Positions 26,480 to 35,513 of a DNA stretch of 35,513 bases are shown here, in pieces. The DNA comes from Hyphomicrobiales bacterium (GTDB taxonomy: Bacteria; Pseudomonadota; Alphaproteobacteria; Rhizobiales; Beijerinckiaceae), in contig JAATEW010000328.1 of the NCBI GenBank assembly GCA_015655535.1, positions 1-35,513 on the forward strand. Direction: 5' to 3'. Numbering within the stretch: the first letter of the stretch is position 1; each line of letters opens with the position of its first letter. The position numbers and the translations under genes were made by a program. Under the pieces are notes generated by a model. The model did no database searches. It saw nothing but the letters and a program-made list of their open reading frames with translations, and was not told the DNA's origin.

Positions 26480-28912
26480 TTGATGAAATTCACCCTTTCC
26501 TGGCTCAAGGATCATCTTGAGACCGAGGCCTCGCTCAATGAGATCGTAGCCACGCTGACGCGCATCGGGCTCGAGGTCGAATATGTGGAAAACCCGGCTG
26601 AGGCTTTGCGGGATTTTACGATTGCCACCGTGATCGAGGCGAAGCCGCATCCCAATGCCGACCGGCTGCAGGTCTGCATGGTCGATACCGGCGCCGGTGC
26701 GCCGGTGCAGGTCGTCTGCGGCGCGCCCAATGCGCGGACCGGGCTGAAATCCGTCTTCTCTCCGCCCGGCACCTATATTCCGGGCAAGAAGATCACTTTG
26801 GGCAAGGGCGTGATCCGCGGCGTCGAATCGCTTGGCATGCTCTGCTCCGGCGCCGAACTCGGCCTCTCCGAGGATCATGACGGCATTTTGGAACTGCCTG
26901 ACGACGCACCCCTCGGACAGTCTTACGCGGCCTGGGTCGGCCTCGACGATCCGCTAATCGATATCAATCTCACGCCGAACCGGCCGGATGCCATGGGCGT
27001 CGAAGGCATAGCCCGCGATCTGGCCGCAGCGGGCCTCGGCAAGTTGAAGACCCATAAGATCGCGCCGACGCCCGGCCAATTCCCCTGCCCAGTCGCGGTG
27101 AAGCTCGACTTCGCGCCTGAGGACGCGCATCTGGCGCCGGCCTTCGCATTGCGCCTCGTGCGCGGCGTCAAGAATGGCCCGAGCCCGGACTGGCTGCAAA
27201 AGCGCCTGAAGGCGATCGGTCTGCGACCCATCAACGCGCTTGTCGATATCACCAATTATCTCGCCTTCGACCGTGCGAGACCCTTGCATGTCTTCGACGC
27301 CAAGAAGGTTCATGGCGATCTGGTGGTGCGCCGCGCCAAGGATGGCGAAGAGATTCTGGCGCTCGACGGCAAGACCTACAAGCTCGATGACAGCATGGTC
27401 GTCATCGCGGATAACAATGGCGTCGAATCGATCGCCGGCATCATGGGGGGTGAGGCCTCCGGCTGCGATGAGGCGACGACGGATGTCCTGATCGAATCGG
27501 CTTTGTGGGACCCGACCAATATCGCGCGTTCAGGCCGCAAGCTCGGCATCACGTCGGATGCGCGCTATCGCTTCGAGCGCGGCATCGATCCGGCTTTTTG
27601 TCTGCCGGGCGAAGAACTCGCCACCCATCTCGTGCTGCAATTTTGCGGCGGCGAGCCTTCCGAAATCGCGCTTGCCGGCAAGATCCCCGAGCCCGATCAC
27701 CGCATCGACTTCCCCTGGAGTGAGGTCAAGCGGCTGACCGGCCTTGAACTGCCGCTTTCCGACATGGCGGCGATCCTTGAGAGATTAGGATTTGAGCTCG
27801 CGCTCGCCGATGGCAATAGCGATCGCGTGATGGTCAAAGTGCCCTCCTCTCGGCCGGACGTCGAAGGCAAGGCCGATCTTGTCGAAGAGATCGTGCGGAT
27901 TGCAGGCATAGACAATATAGCTTCGGTGCCTTTGCCCCGGCTCGATCAGAAGATCGCCGAGCCCGTTCTGACTTTGCTGCAAAAGCGCACCCGCGCCGCC
28001 AAACGCGCGCTGGCTTCGCTCGGCCTTGTCGAGGCTGTGACCTGGTCCTTCGTCGCCAAGGAACGCGCTGTTTTGTTCGGCGCGGCGCCTCCCGTCGAAC
28101 TCGCCAATCCGATCGCGGCGGAACTCTCCGCCATGCGCCCGAGCCTGCTGCCGGGTCTAATCGCTTCGGCGCAGCGCAATGCCGATCGCGGCCTGGGCGA
28201 TGTGGCTTTGTTCGAAGTTGGCCAGATCTTCAAAGGATCAGACGAAAAGGACCAGTTCGTCGCGGCGGCGGGCGTCAGGCGCGGCACGGCGAAGCCGCAA
28301 GGCGCCGGGCGCCATTGGGCTGCGCCCGCTGCGAACGTCGATACATTCGATGCCAAGGGCGACGCCTTGAGCCTTCTTGCCTCTTTGGGCGTGGCTTTAG
28401 GCGGCTTGCAGGTCGTATCCGGCGGGCCGGACTGGCTTCATCCCGGCCGCTCGGCTACGCTGCAATTCGGACCCAAAAACATCATCGGCTGGTTTGGCGA
28501 ATTCAATCCCCGCCTTCTGGCTGCGATCGATGTTGAAGGCCCGCTGGTTGGCTTTGAAATCCTGCTCGACGACATACCGGCGCCGAAATCAAAGCCCACC
28601 AAGGCAAAGCCGAAGCTCGACCTATCGGAGTTCATGCCGCTGCAACGCGATTTCGCCTTTATCGTCGACCGTGCCGTGAAGGCCGGAGATATCGTCAAGG
28701 CGGCGCAGGCCGGCGAACGCAATCTCGTTACGCAAGTGACGGTCTTCGATGTGTATGAAGGGCAAGGGGTCCCGGAAGGCAAGAAATCCGTAGCCATCGG
28801 CGTGACGCTGCAACCCCGCGACAAGACTTTGACCGAGGCCGAGATCGATGCCGCCGCGGGCAAGATCATCGCCGAAGTCGAAAAGAAAACCGGTGCAAAC
28901 CTGCGAGGATAG
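26480..28912 (+). CDS. pheT: Phenylalanine--tRNA ligase beta subunit
   Basis: 810 aa; MKFTLSWLKDHLETEASLNEI, tRNA-binding domain, B5 and FDX-ACB domain (LQRDFAFIVDRAVKAGDI ... ADIVKAAQ). Start may be ATG 26483. Confidence 0.98.
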   Translation: MMKFTLSWLKDHLETEASLNEIVATLTRIGLEVEYVENPAEALRDFTIATVIEAKPHPNADRLQVCMVDTGAGAPVQVVCGAPNARTGLKSVFSPPGTYIPGKKITLGKGVIRGVESLGMLCSGAELGLSEDHDGILELPDDAPLGQSYAAWVGLDDPLIDINLTPNRPDAMGVEGIARDLAAAGLGKLKTHKIAPTPGQFPCPVAVKLDFAPEDAHLAPAFALRLVRGVKNGPSPDWLQKRLKAIGLRPINALVDITNYLAFDRARPLHVFDAKKVHGDLVVRRAKDGEEILALDGKTYKLDDSMVVIADNNGVESIAGIMGGEASGCDEATTDVLIESALWDPTNIARSGRKLGITSDARYRFERGIDPAFCLPGEELATHLVLQFCGGEPSEIALAGKIPEPDHRIDFPWSEVKRLTGLELPLSDMAAILERLGFELALADGNSDRVMVKVPSSRPDVEGKADLVEEIVRIAGIDNIASVPLPRLDQKIAEPVLTLLQKRTRAAKRALASLGLVEAVTWSFVAKERAVLFGAAPPVELANPIAAELSAMRPSLLPGLIASAQRNADRGLGDVALFEVGQIFKGSDEKDQFVAAAGVRRGTAKPQGAGRHWAAPAANVDTFDAKGDALSLLASLGVALGGLQVVSGGPDWLHPGRSATLQFGPKNIIGWFGEFNPRLLAAIDVEGPLVGFEILLDDIPAPKSKPTKAKPKLDLSEFMPLQRDFAFIVDRAVKAGDIVKAAQAGERNLVTQVTVFDVYEGQGVPEGKKSVAIGVTLQPRDKTLTEAEIDAAAGKIIAEVEKKTGANLRG

Positions 28913-28917
28913 ACTCT

Positions 28918-29451
28918 GTGAGAGATGACGTATTTTCTGGCGAAGCCCTAGTTCAAAATAGTGCCCCGGCAAGCCTGGTCCAAAGGCGGCGGCGCTTTGG
29001 CCGCGCCGCTCTCACTCTTACCTTGATGTTTGCCATTTTCGCTGCGAGCCCAGCGCTTGCCGAACCGCGCACGATCGCGGATTGCGAGAAGATTCAGGAG
29101 GCGGACGCCTATAATCAATGTCTCGCCAGCTTCGGCCCTGCCGCGCATAAGCACGGTGTTTCGGCCGATCCGGAAGGCGGTGGCAATGGCGGCGGGGGCG
29201 TTTCGACCGCGGCGGCCAGGCGCGGCCATGGTGCGCATGCGTCGCATGCCTCGCCCCATGGATCACATGGGCGAGGCCGCCATTATCATGCCGCGCGGCC
29301 GGGCCGCCATGCGACAGGGCATTATGCGCCGAAGCGTCAGTATGGACATCCATCGTCGAAGCACATGTCTTCGAAGCATCAAGCGTCGGGACATCATGCC
29401 GCGCCGGCGCACGGCGGGCGCCAGCACATGGAATTCAAGATCAAACGCTGA
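28918..29451 (+). CDS. His-rich exported protein
   Basis: GTG start 5 nt after the pheT stop; arginine-rich signal peptide RRRRFGRAALTLTLMFAIFAASPALAEP; C-terminal half rich in His/Gly/Ser (GHGAHASHASPHGSHGRGRHYHAARPGRH...). Confidence 0.65.
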   Translation: MRDDVFSGEALVQNSAPASLVQRRRRFGRAALTLTLMFAIFAASPALAEPRTIADCEKIQEADAYNQCLASFGPAAHKHGVSADPEGGGNGGGGVSTAAARRGHGAHASHASPHGSHGRGRHYHAARPGRHATGHYAPKRQYGHPSSKHMSSKHQASGHHAAPAHGGRQHMEFKIKR

Positions 29452-29504
29452 GCCCTGCTCTGCGGCGGGGCTCATATATCATGACTTCCCGTTCGAAACG
29501 CCTG

Positions 29505-29578
29505 CAACTTTTCGGGATCATGACTTTTCCAGCCGCATGATCTTATCCGAAAAGTCTGCAACTTTTCGGGATCATGCT
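29505..29578. repeat. Direct/inverted repeat cluster (CTGCAACTTTTCGGGATCATG)
   Basis: ctgcaacttttcgggatcatg appears twice, about 60 bp apart, with an inverted partial copy (gcatgatcttatccgaaaag) between; lies between convergent gene ends. Confidence 0.75.
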
Positions 29579-29937
29579 TGTGCGGGAAGCGCGCCCTTCA
29601 CCTTCTCGACGATCGCCTTGAAGGCTTCCGGTTCACGGATCGCGAGTTCCGACAAAACCTTGCGGTCGATCTCGATGCCCGCCTTGCCGAGGCCGTCGAT
29701 GAAGCGCGAATAGGTGAGGCCCAGTTCCCGCACGGCGGCATTGAGGCGCTGGATCCACAAAGCGCGGAAGGTACGCTTCTTCACGCGGCGGTCGCGCGTC
29801 GCATATTGCATCGAGCGATCGACGGCCGCTTTCGCGGTACGGATCGTATTCTTGCGCCGGCCATAAAAGCCTTTGGCGGCGTCGAGGGTTTTCTTGTGCT
29901 TGGCGTGCGAGGTGACGCCGCGTTTTACGCGAGCCAT
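29572..29937 (-). CDS. rplT: 50S ribosomal protein L20
   Basis: 121 aa; [42 protein letters not shown]. Confidence 0.99.
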   Translation of the reverse strand: MARVKRGVTSHAKHKKTLDAAKGFYGRRKNTIRTAKAAVDRSMQYATRDRRVKKRTFRALWIQRLNAAVRELGLTYSRFIDGLGKAGIEIDRKVLSELAIREPEAFKAIVEKVKGALPAQA

Positions 29938-29987
29938 GGCATAACTCCAAAATTCAAGGGAACGGATAAAAGATCAGACGCGCACCA

Positions 29988-30188
29988 TCAGCCGTTGGGC
30001 AAAAAGTACTTGATGATGTTGTCACCATCGCTCTTGAACAGAACATTGGTGCCGCGCAGATTGCGGATCTGCTTGTTTGTTCTCTTGATCATGCCATGGC
30101 GCTTGCCGGATTGCGCATAGACCACCTTGCCTGTGCCGGTGATCTTGAAGCGCTTCTTGGCGCCGGATTTCGTTTTCAACTTGGGCAT
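29988..30188 (-). CDS. rpmI: 50S ribosomal protein L35
   Basis: 66 aa; [47 protein letters not shown]. Confidence 0.99.
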   Translation of the reverse strand: MPKLKTKSGAKKRFKITGTGKVVYAQSGKRHGMIKRTNKQIRNLRGTNVLFKSDGDNIIKYFLPNG

Positions 30189-30513
30189 TTGCTCGTCTCC
30201 GTCTGGCGGATGCGGCGTTGTTTTCTTAAAAGAAAAATCGCCTTATGAGCATGTCCCGGAAAAGCTGTTCGACTTTTCCGATCAGGACATGCTTCATCCA
30301 AGGAGCTCGTTCGTTTCCGAACAAGCGAAAGAACCGCCACGGCAGCCCTGAATGGCCGGGCGGTTCGGAAGGCGGGTTTATAAGCGCAATGGCAGGCGAA
30401 ACGCAAGCGGCCTCCAGCGTAATCCTCACATGCCGAAAAGCCGCGTTCTAATAAAGAATTAACGCGCGGGCGCATAATCTGCCGCTTTCGCAATCAAGCT
30501 GTCGGGCGCGCCC

Positions 30514-30747
30514 ATGTTCGTTTCGGCCGTTAATTCCATCCGCGGGACCGCTCCCGTCAAAAAGACGGCGAAGCCCGCCAAAGTCAGTAAGCGCGCCGCA
30601 GCCGAAGCCGATGGCAAGGTTGGCAAAGCCACACGGCAGCAGGCCAAGGATGCCGGGCGCGACCGTCAGGCGGCACCGAAATCTCCCGCAGCCATGAGTT
30701 CGCCCGCTGTCCAGGCCGCTTTGACCTTTTTGAAGCCTGGCCTCTGA
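30514..30747 (+). CDS. Possible small Lys/Ala-rich protein
   Basis: 77 aa ORF in the unusually long rpmI-infC gap, opposite strand; no family or clear SD recognised. Confidence 0.35.
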   Translation: MFVSAVNSIRGTAPVKKTAKPAKVSKRAAAEADGKVGKATRQQAKDAGRDRQAAPKSPAAMSSPAVQAALTFLKPGL

Positions 30748-30816
30748 CAAAAAGAAAAGAGCATGATGCGGTGAAGCGATCATGCTCTAACAATCTAGTG
30801 CGGGTGAAGCTCGGGC

Positions 30817-31356
30817 TTAACGTGGCGCGAGCACCATCACCATCTGGCGGCCTTCCATCGAAGGCTCAAGTTCGACCTTGGCGGCGCCAAGCGTCTCGGC
30901 CTTCACCTTTTCGAGCAGGCGGAAGCCTAGATCCTGGTGGGCCATTTCACGACCGCGGAAGCGCAAGGTGACCTTGACCTTGTCGCCCTCCTCAAAAAAG
31001 CGGCGCATGGACTTCAGTTTGGTGTCGTAATCATGCTCGTCGATTCCCGGACGCAGCTTGATTTCTTTGATTTCAACGATTTTCTGCTTTTTGCGGGCCT
31101 CGGCGGCCTTTTTCTGCTCAAGAAAACGGTATTTGCCGTAATCGAGTATCTTGCAGACCGGCGGTTCCGCCGTCGGAACGATCTCGACAAGATCGAGCGA
31201 GGCCTCATCGGCCAAGGCTTGCGCTTCCGAAACTTGCACGACGCCGCGATTATGACCTTCGGCGTCGATTAATTGGACCTCACGGGCGCGGATTTCACGA
31301 TTGATGCGCGGCCCCTCTTTCTGCGGGGCCGTAGGGGCTTTCATTGGACGGCGAAT
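30817..31356 (-). CDS. infC: Translation initiation factor IF-3 (likely AUU start)
   Basis: [69 protein letters not shown]. The frame extends 4 codons upstream of ATG 31344 to ATT 31356 (I/M-RRPMKAP), 7 nt after AGGAGA. Confidence 0.95.
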   Translation of the reverse strand: MRRPMKAPTAPQKEGPRINREIRAREVQLIDAEGHNRGVVQVSEAQALADEASLDLVEIVPTAEPPVCKILDYGKYRFLEQKKAAEARKKQKIVEIKEIKLRPGIDEHDYDTKLKSMRRFFEEGDKVKVTLRFRGREMAHQDLGFRLLEKVKAETLGAAKVELEPSMEGRQMVMVLAPR

Positions 31357-31517
31357 GGCATGCTCTCCTTATGTTGATGATCGAACCCGAAGTGTCCCGC
31401 TCACTGCAGCAATTGCAGGCGACGCATCCGGACCCGTTTAAAAGATCGGTTGTATGGGGCCGGAAGTCAATCAACGCTGAGGTTTTTAGGACGCTCTTTA
31501 ATATTCGGCCTGTGTTT

Positions 31518-32732
31518 TCAGACTCTCTGTGCAAGTAAAGCCACATAGGCGGCCAGGGTTTCACTGCACATCCGGTCGACCGAAAAATAGGTCTGCACGA
31601 AAGCGCGGCCGCGAAACGCCAGCATATCGCGTGCCGAAGCGCCGTAATTCAAAGCCTCACCGATCGCGCCGGCGAGCGCGCCTGCGTCATGCGGCGGCAC
31701 CCGCCAGCCGGTGCGCCCGGAGGCTTCGACTTCGGGCGGCGCCAGGACGGTTTCCGGCGCGGCACCGAGATCGGTGACGACAACCGGCGTGCCGATCGCC
31801 TGGGCTTCGACCGTCACACGGCCGAAAGCCTCCGGCTCCGTCGACGGCACGACAACGACGGCCGCGGCGAGATGCGCCGCCGGCATGTCGCTCCAATGTC
31901 CGACGCGCCGCACGATATTTTGCAGATGCGCTTTTTCGATCTCCTGATCGATCTCGCGCACATAGGCATTGCGGCCTTGCGGATCGCCCGCGAAAATGAA
32001 TTTCGTGTCGCTGAGGCCGGATTCGACGAGCCGCTTCGCCGCCGCGATCAGAAGCTTGTGCCCCTTCCACGGGCTAAGGCGCGCCGCGAGCAGCACGATC
32101 CTTTCATCCGGCGCGACGCCCCATTGCCGCCGCACCGCTTGAACCCGCATCGGATCGATGGCGGAAGGCGAAAAGGCCCGCAGATCGATGCCGCGATAGA
32201 TGATCTTCGTCTTCGGTACGGCTTCGGGATAGATTTTGGCGATCAGATCCGCCGTATAATGCGAATTGGCGATCACCATATCGCCTTGCGCCATGACGGA
32301 ATTATAGCGCTGCTTCAAGGCCGCCTTGCCGGAATAGGCGCCGTGAAACGTCGTCACGAAAGGGGTTTTGGTCAGCCGCGTCGCGCCATGCGCGACCCAG
32401 GCCGGCGCGCGCGACCGCGCATGGACGATATCGACCCTCTCCGCCTTGATCAGCTTGGCGAGACGGCGGACGTGAAGAGCCATGGCGATCGGGTTTTTGG
32501 TCTTGGCCGGAAACGGCACCCAGATTCCGCCTTTCGCCTGCAATTCGCTGACAAGCCGGCCGCTTTCGCTTGCGACAAGCGCCCGGGCGCCTGCTTCGGC
32601 CAACGCGGCGGCAATGTCGATCGTCGTCTGCTCGGCACCGCCGGCCGAGAGTTCCGGCAGGATTTGAAGAATGGTAAAGCCCGCGAGCGGATGCCCGGAT
32701 CTATCTGCGAAGGAACTTGAACCTTCGTGCAT
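31518..32732 (-). CDS. Glycosyltransferase family 4 protein
   Basis: 404 aa; ILQILPELSAGGAEQTTIDIAAAL, LLAARLSPWKGHKLLIAAAKRL, VVVPSTEPEAFGRVTVEAQAIGTPVVVTDLGAAPETV. Confidence 0.95.
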   Translation of the reverse strand: MHEGSSSFADRSGHPLAGFTILQILPELSAGGAEQTTIDIAAALAEAGARALVASESGRLVSELQAKGGIWVPFPAKTKNPIAMALHVRRLAKLIKAERVDIVHARSRAPAWVAHGATRLTKTPFVTTFHGAYSGKAALKQRYNSVMAQGDMVIANSHYTADLIAKIYPEAVPKTKIIYRGIDLRAFSPSAIDPMRVQAVRRQWGVAPDERIVLLAARLSPWKGHKLLIAAAKRLVESGLSDTKFIFAGDPQGRNAYVREIDQEIEKAHLQNIVRRVGHWSDMPAAHLAAAVVVVPSTEPEAFGRVTVEAQAIGTPVVVTDLGAAPETVLAPPEVEASGRTGWRVPPHDAGALAGAIGEALNYGASARDMLAFRGRAFVQTYFSVDRMCSETLAAYVALLAQRV

Positions 32733-32900
32733 CGTGTCAGGCCGCGTTCAACGGAGCATTTTCAACAAGAGGGAACACCGATTACCTAATCAGACAAGCC
32801 GATTTGATAGGCCCGAAATGCGATCAAACAATTAAAGAGCCTGATCGTCATCCGACCCGAAACGATCATGCTCTAACAACATCATAAGGCGACCATAGGA

Positions 32901-33722
32901 ATGAACGGGCAAGATCCGCAATTTGAGCTCGCCACAAAGAGCAGTCTTCCACAGTTCATCCGCGTCGGGAAGCCGCCGTCCGAGCGGCGGATCGCCTATC
33001 TCAGCCGTGCCGCGCGCAAAGGACAAAAGAAGCGTCCTGGCGTCATCTGGCTCGGCGGTTTCAAATCCGACATGCGCTCGGTGAAGGCGTCGGCGCTCGA
33101 TGCCTGGGCCGAGGACCAGGGCCGGGCTTTTCTCAGATTCGACTATTCGGGACATGGGGACTCCGATGGGCCGTTCGAGGAGGCCACGATCGGCGATTGG
33201 CTTGAAGAAAGCCTGGCTGTCTTTCGGTCCAAGTCGTCGGGACCGCAGATTCTCGTCGGCTCGTCGATGGGCGGCTGGCTGGCGCTTCTCGCCGCGCGCG
33301 CCTTGCAGGCTTCCGGCGAAGAAAAACGCCTCGCCGGATTGGTGCTGATCGCGCCCGCTGTCGATTTCACAGAACGGCTCATCTGGGACAGGCTTTCGCC
33401 GGAGGCCAAAGCCGACATCGAGACCAAGGGCGTCTGGCTGCGGCAATCCGCCTATTCGGCCGCGCCCTATCCGATCACGCGCAAGCTGATCGAAGAGGGC
33501 CGCCAGCATTTGCTCTTCGATAAGATCATCCGGACCTATTGCCCCGTGCATATCTTGCAGGGGTTGAAGGACGAGGACGTCCCGCCGGCGCATGCCATGG
33601 CGCTAGTCGAGCACCTCGTCGGCGACGCAGTCGTGCTGACCTCAATCAAGGACGGCGATCACCGGCTGTCGCGGCCAGAAGACATCGCCCGCCTCATCGC
33701 CGCGATCGAGGCGATCGCCTGA
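32901..33722 (+). CDS. Alpha/beta hydrolase
   Basis: 273 aa; FLRFDYSGHGDSDGPFEEATIGDW, ILVGSSMGGWLALLAA (GxSxGG nucleophile elbow), C-terminal DGDHRLSRPEDI. Confidence 0.95.
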   Translation: MNGQDPQFELATKSSLPQFIRVGKPPSERRIAYLSRAARKGQKKRPGVIWLGGFKSDMRSVKASALDAWAEDQGRAFLRFDYSGHGDSDGPFEEATIGDWLEESLAVFRSKSSGPQILVGSSMGGWLALLAARALQASGEEKRLAGLVLIAPAVDFTERLIWDRLSPEAKADIETKGVWLRQSAYSAAPYPITRKLIEEGRQHLLFDKIIRTYCPVHILQGLKDEDVPPAHAMALVEHLVGDAVVLTSIKDGDHRLSRPEDIARLIAAIEAIA

Positions 33723-33725
33723 TTT

Positions 33726-34214
33726 CTATGGTTTTGCTCCGAACAGACGGCGATCCCAAAAAACAGGTTCGTGCAGACTTGCCCGAACGTGGCGGAACTC
33801 CGGATGGCTGGGATTGATCAGAATATTACGATCGAGACGCGCGATGACGCTGGGCACGATCAAGATCAAGCTGCGTTTCTCGATGCACCACGCCTCGCCG
33901 AAAAGCTTGCTGACGGTCGCGGGCATCAGATCCCACCCAGAGAGGCTGGGCGGTGAAAACACCTCATAGGTGATCCCGGGCGGGATGGTGATCTCGACAT
34001 AATGCTGGTGCGGCGGCAGCATTCCGCTGCCATGGACGAGCTTTTCGAGCAGGGCCGTGGAGAAATGCTCGCTGGCATAGATGATCGCGCTACCGGGCGT
34101 ATTCCATCGCCCTGGTGCGATTGTCGATCCGGTGGCGTCGAAAATCGGATAGGCGCCGTGCGGATCTCCAATTCGAAAACATGTGAGAACGCGGTCGAGG
34201 ACCTGCCCCGTCAC
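33726..34214 (-). CDS. RES-domain toxin
   Basis: 162 aa; [54 protein letters not shown] is typical of RES toxins (Arg/Glu/Ser residues). Confidence 0.88.
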   Translation of the reverse strand: MTGQVLDRVLTCFRIGDPHGAYPIFDATGSTIAPGRWNTPGSAIIYASEHFSTALLEKLVHGSGMLPPHQHYVEITIPPGITYEVFSPPSLSGWDLMPATVSKLFGEAWCIEKRSLILIVPSVIARLDRNILINPSHPEFRHVRASLHEPVFWDRRLFGAKP

Positions 34215-34642
34215 GCAGCGCTGCCGTATTTCAGCCCACCAAGGATATCGACGACCATCTCCGCCCCGAATTCGTTTTGAATCACGACGTCGATCGGCCG
34301 CTTGTCTTCGATCATCGGATGCGGACGGAACAGGAAGTCGCGCGCGGCCTCGTCGCTTTCCCAGACATCCCGGGCAAGACCCCAGACACGCGCCACGCGT
34401 GCGAGGCGCGTCCCCTCCTCGGGCGAAAGCCGATGAGCCGTCTTTCGCCGTTCATAGGTCGCCTTCGGAATGAACCGGTACTTGAATTGGACATCGCCAG
34501 GCGCGAGAAGTTGGGAGACCCGCTCCAGCACGCCAACCGGCAGGCCGTGCTCGATGCGGGAGATCAAGCCAAACGGCGACCTTACGTCGCGATCTTTGGC
34601 GGAAAGCCCCAGTACATCCGCCATCCCGCTGAAATCGAGCAT
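34211..34642 (-). CDS. Xre/MbcA/ParS-family antitoxin (DUF2384-like)
   Basis: 143 aa from ATG 34642; [88 protein letters not shown] overlap with the RES gene. Confidence 0.88.
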   Translation of the reverse strand: MLDFSGMADVLGLSAKDRDVRSPFGLISRIEHGLPVGVLERVSQLLAPGDVQFKYRFIPKATYERRKTAHRLSPEEGTRLARVARVWGLARDVWESDEAARDFLFRPHPMIEDKRPIDVVIQNEFGAEMVVDILGGLKYGSAA

Positions 34643-34694
34643 ATATGCCTCCGTCCGAATGAGACTAAATATAGCCTCGGATGGAACTGGCCGC

Positions 34695-34725
34695 AAGCAT
34701 GCCCCAAGCATGCCCCAAGCATGCC
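34695..34725. repeat. 11-bp tandem repeat (aagcatgcccc, about 2.8 copies) upstream of the RES/Xre operon
   Basis: aagcatgcccc aagcatgcccc aagcatgcc, about 55 bp upstream of the antitoxin start. Confidence 0.8.
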
Positions 34726-34855
34726 TACGAATCGTGGCCGGCCACGTCTCGACAACCTGCCTGCCCGCGTGTATAGAAACCGGCTTCAACTTAAAACAGC
34801 GTGCCGAAACGCCTGCCCGGCCGTAACGCCAGGCAAAACGGCAAGGATGACCCAA

Positions 34856-35299
34856 ATGAACATTATCCAAACGCTCGAGGCCGAACAGGTCGCGAAATTC
34901 AACGCCGTCAAGACCATTCCGGACTTTCAGCCGGGCGACACCCTGATCGTCAACGTCAAAGTCAAGGAAGGCGAGCGCACCCGCGTGCAGGCCTATGAAG
35001 GCGTCTGCATCGCTCGCACCGGCGGCGGCCTCAACGAAAGCTTCACAGTCCGCAAGATCTCCTATGGCGAAGGCGTCGAGCGCGTCTTCCCGGTCTTCTC
35101 GCCCAATATCGACTCGATCAAAGTCGTGCGCCGCGGCAAGGTCCGCCGCGCCAAGCTCTATTATTTGCGAGACCGGCGCGGCAAGGCTGCCCGTATCGCC
35201 GAGAAGAAGGAGACGCCCGCGGCAAAGGCCGCGCGCGAGGCCGCCAAGAAGGAAGCCAAGGCAGAGGCCAAGGCAAAAGTAGCGGCCAGCAAGGAATAA
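34856..35299 (+). CDS. rplS: 50S ribosomal protein L19 with Ala/Lys-rich C-terminal extension
   Basis: [114 protein letters not shown]. The ORF-track start at 34277 is spurious. Confidence 0.98.
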   Translation: MNIIQTLEAEQVAKFNAVKTIPDFQPGDTLIVNVKVKEGERTRVQAYEGVCIARTGGGLNESFTVRKISYGEGVERVFPVFSPNIDSIKVVRRGKVRRAKLYYLRDRRGKAARIAEKKETPAAKAAREAAKKEAKAEAKAKVAASKE

Positions 35300-35358
35300 A
35301 CGCCTGGCGGCGTCTGAACGCCGGGTTCAAGCCGCAAGCGCCTTTTGGAGAATGCGGG

Positions 35359-35513
35359 ATGGCGGACAAAGAGGGTGATACCGGCCCCGAAACCAGCTAC
35401 ACGGGCCCCGAAAACGAATGGGACTTCGATTTTGCCCGCCGGCTGATGGGCAAATATGTGATGGCCTCGTTCAATTATCTGGAGCCCGACGGCGTCACCG
35501 TGCGGATGCACGA
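35359..35513 (+). CDS. Hypothetical protein, N-terminal fragment (runs off right edge)
   Basis: ATG 35359 MADKEGDTGPETSYTGPENEWDFDFARRLMGKYVMASFNYLEPDGVTVRMH, open to window end. Confidence 0.5.
   Translation, partial: MADKEGDTGPETSYTGPENEWDFDFARRLMGKYVMASFNYLEPDGVTVRMH

Noticed and set aside
34277-34855. N-terminal extension of rplS in the ORF track
   Set aside because: L19 conserved start is at 34856; the extension is antisense to the Xre antitoxin.
1-35513. tRNA, rRNA, CRISPR, prophage or transposase genes
   Set aside because: None recognised by eye; a tRNAscan/Infernal/CRISPR scan would be needed to exclude small RNAs.

Overview
The window looks like a GC-rich alphaproteobacterial (Hyphomicrobiales-like) chromosomal segment; the taxonomic reading is inference from gene content. 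From left to right it holds: (1) a minus-strand type I secretion (T1SS) operon of two tandem ABC permease/ATPase genes, a HlyD-family adaptor and the start of a Gly/Thr-rich repeat protein that runs off the left edge and is missing from the ORF track; (2) metabolic and transport genes (cupin, FUSC, FAD-linked oxidase, MFS, ArsB-like, OYE, DUF427); (3) an SDR gene interrupted by an apparent 1-nt frameshift, with a TetR gene and matching operator-like palindromes; (4) an L,D-transpeptidase, a COG4315-type lipoprotein and an ECF sigma/anti-sigma pair; (5) a Zn-alcohol dehydrogenase with an FNR/FixK-like box; (6) a DUF4034-like secreted protein; (7) a def-fmt-truA cluster interrupted by extra ORFs and palindromic repeats; (8) cdd, pheT and a His-rich exported protein; (9) infC-rpmI-rplT, where infC probably starts at AUU; (10) a GT4 glycosyltransferase, an alpha/beta hydrolase and a RES/Xre toxin-antitoxin pair; (11) rplS. 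The most unusual observation is the T1SS ABC pair. Both nucleotide-binding domains are degenerate, in different ways, next to an 84-bp-repeat substrate candidate. No homology search was run; family names come from reading motifs in the translations.
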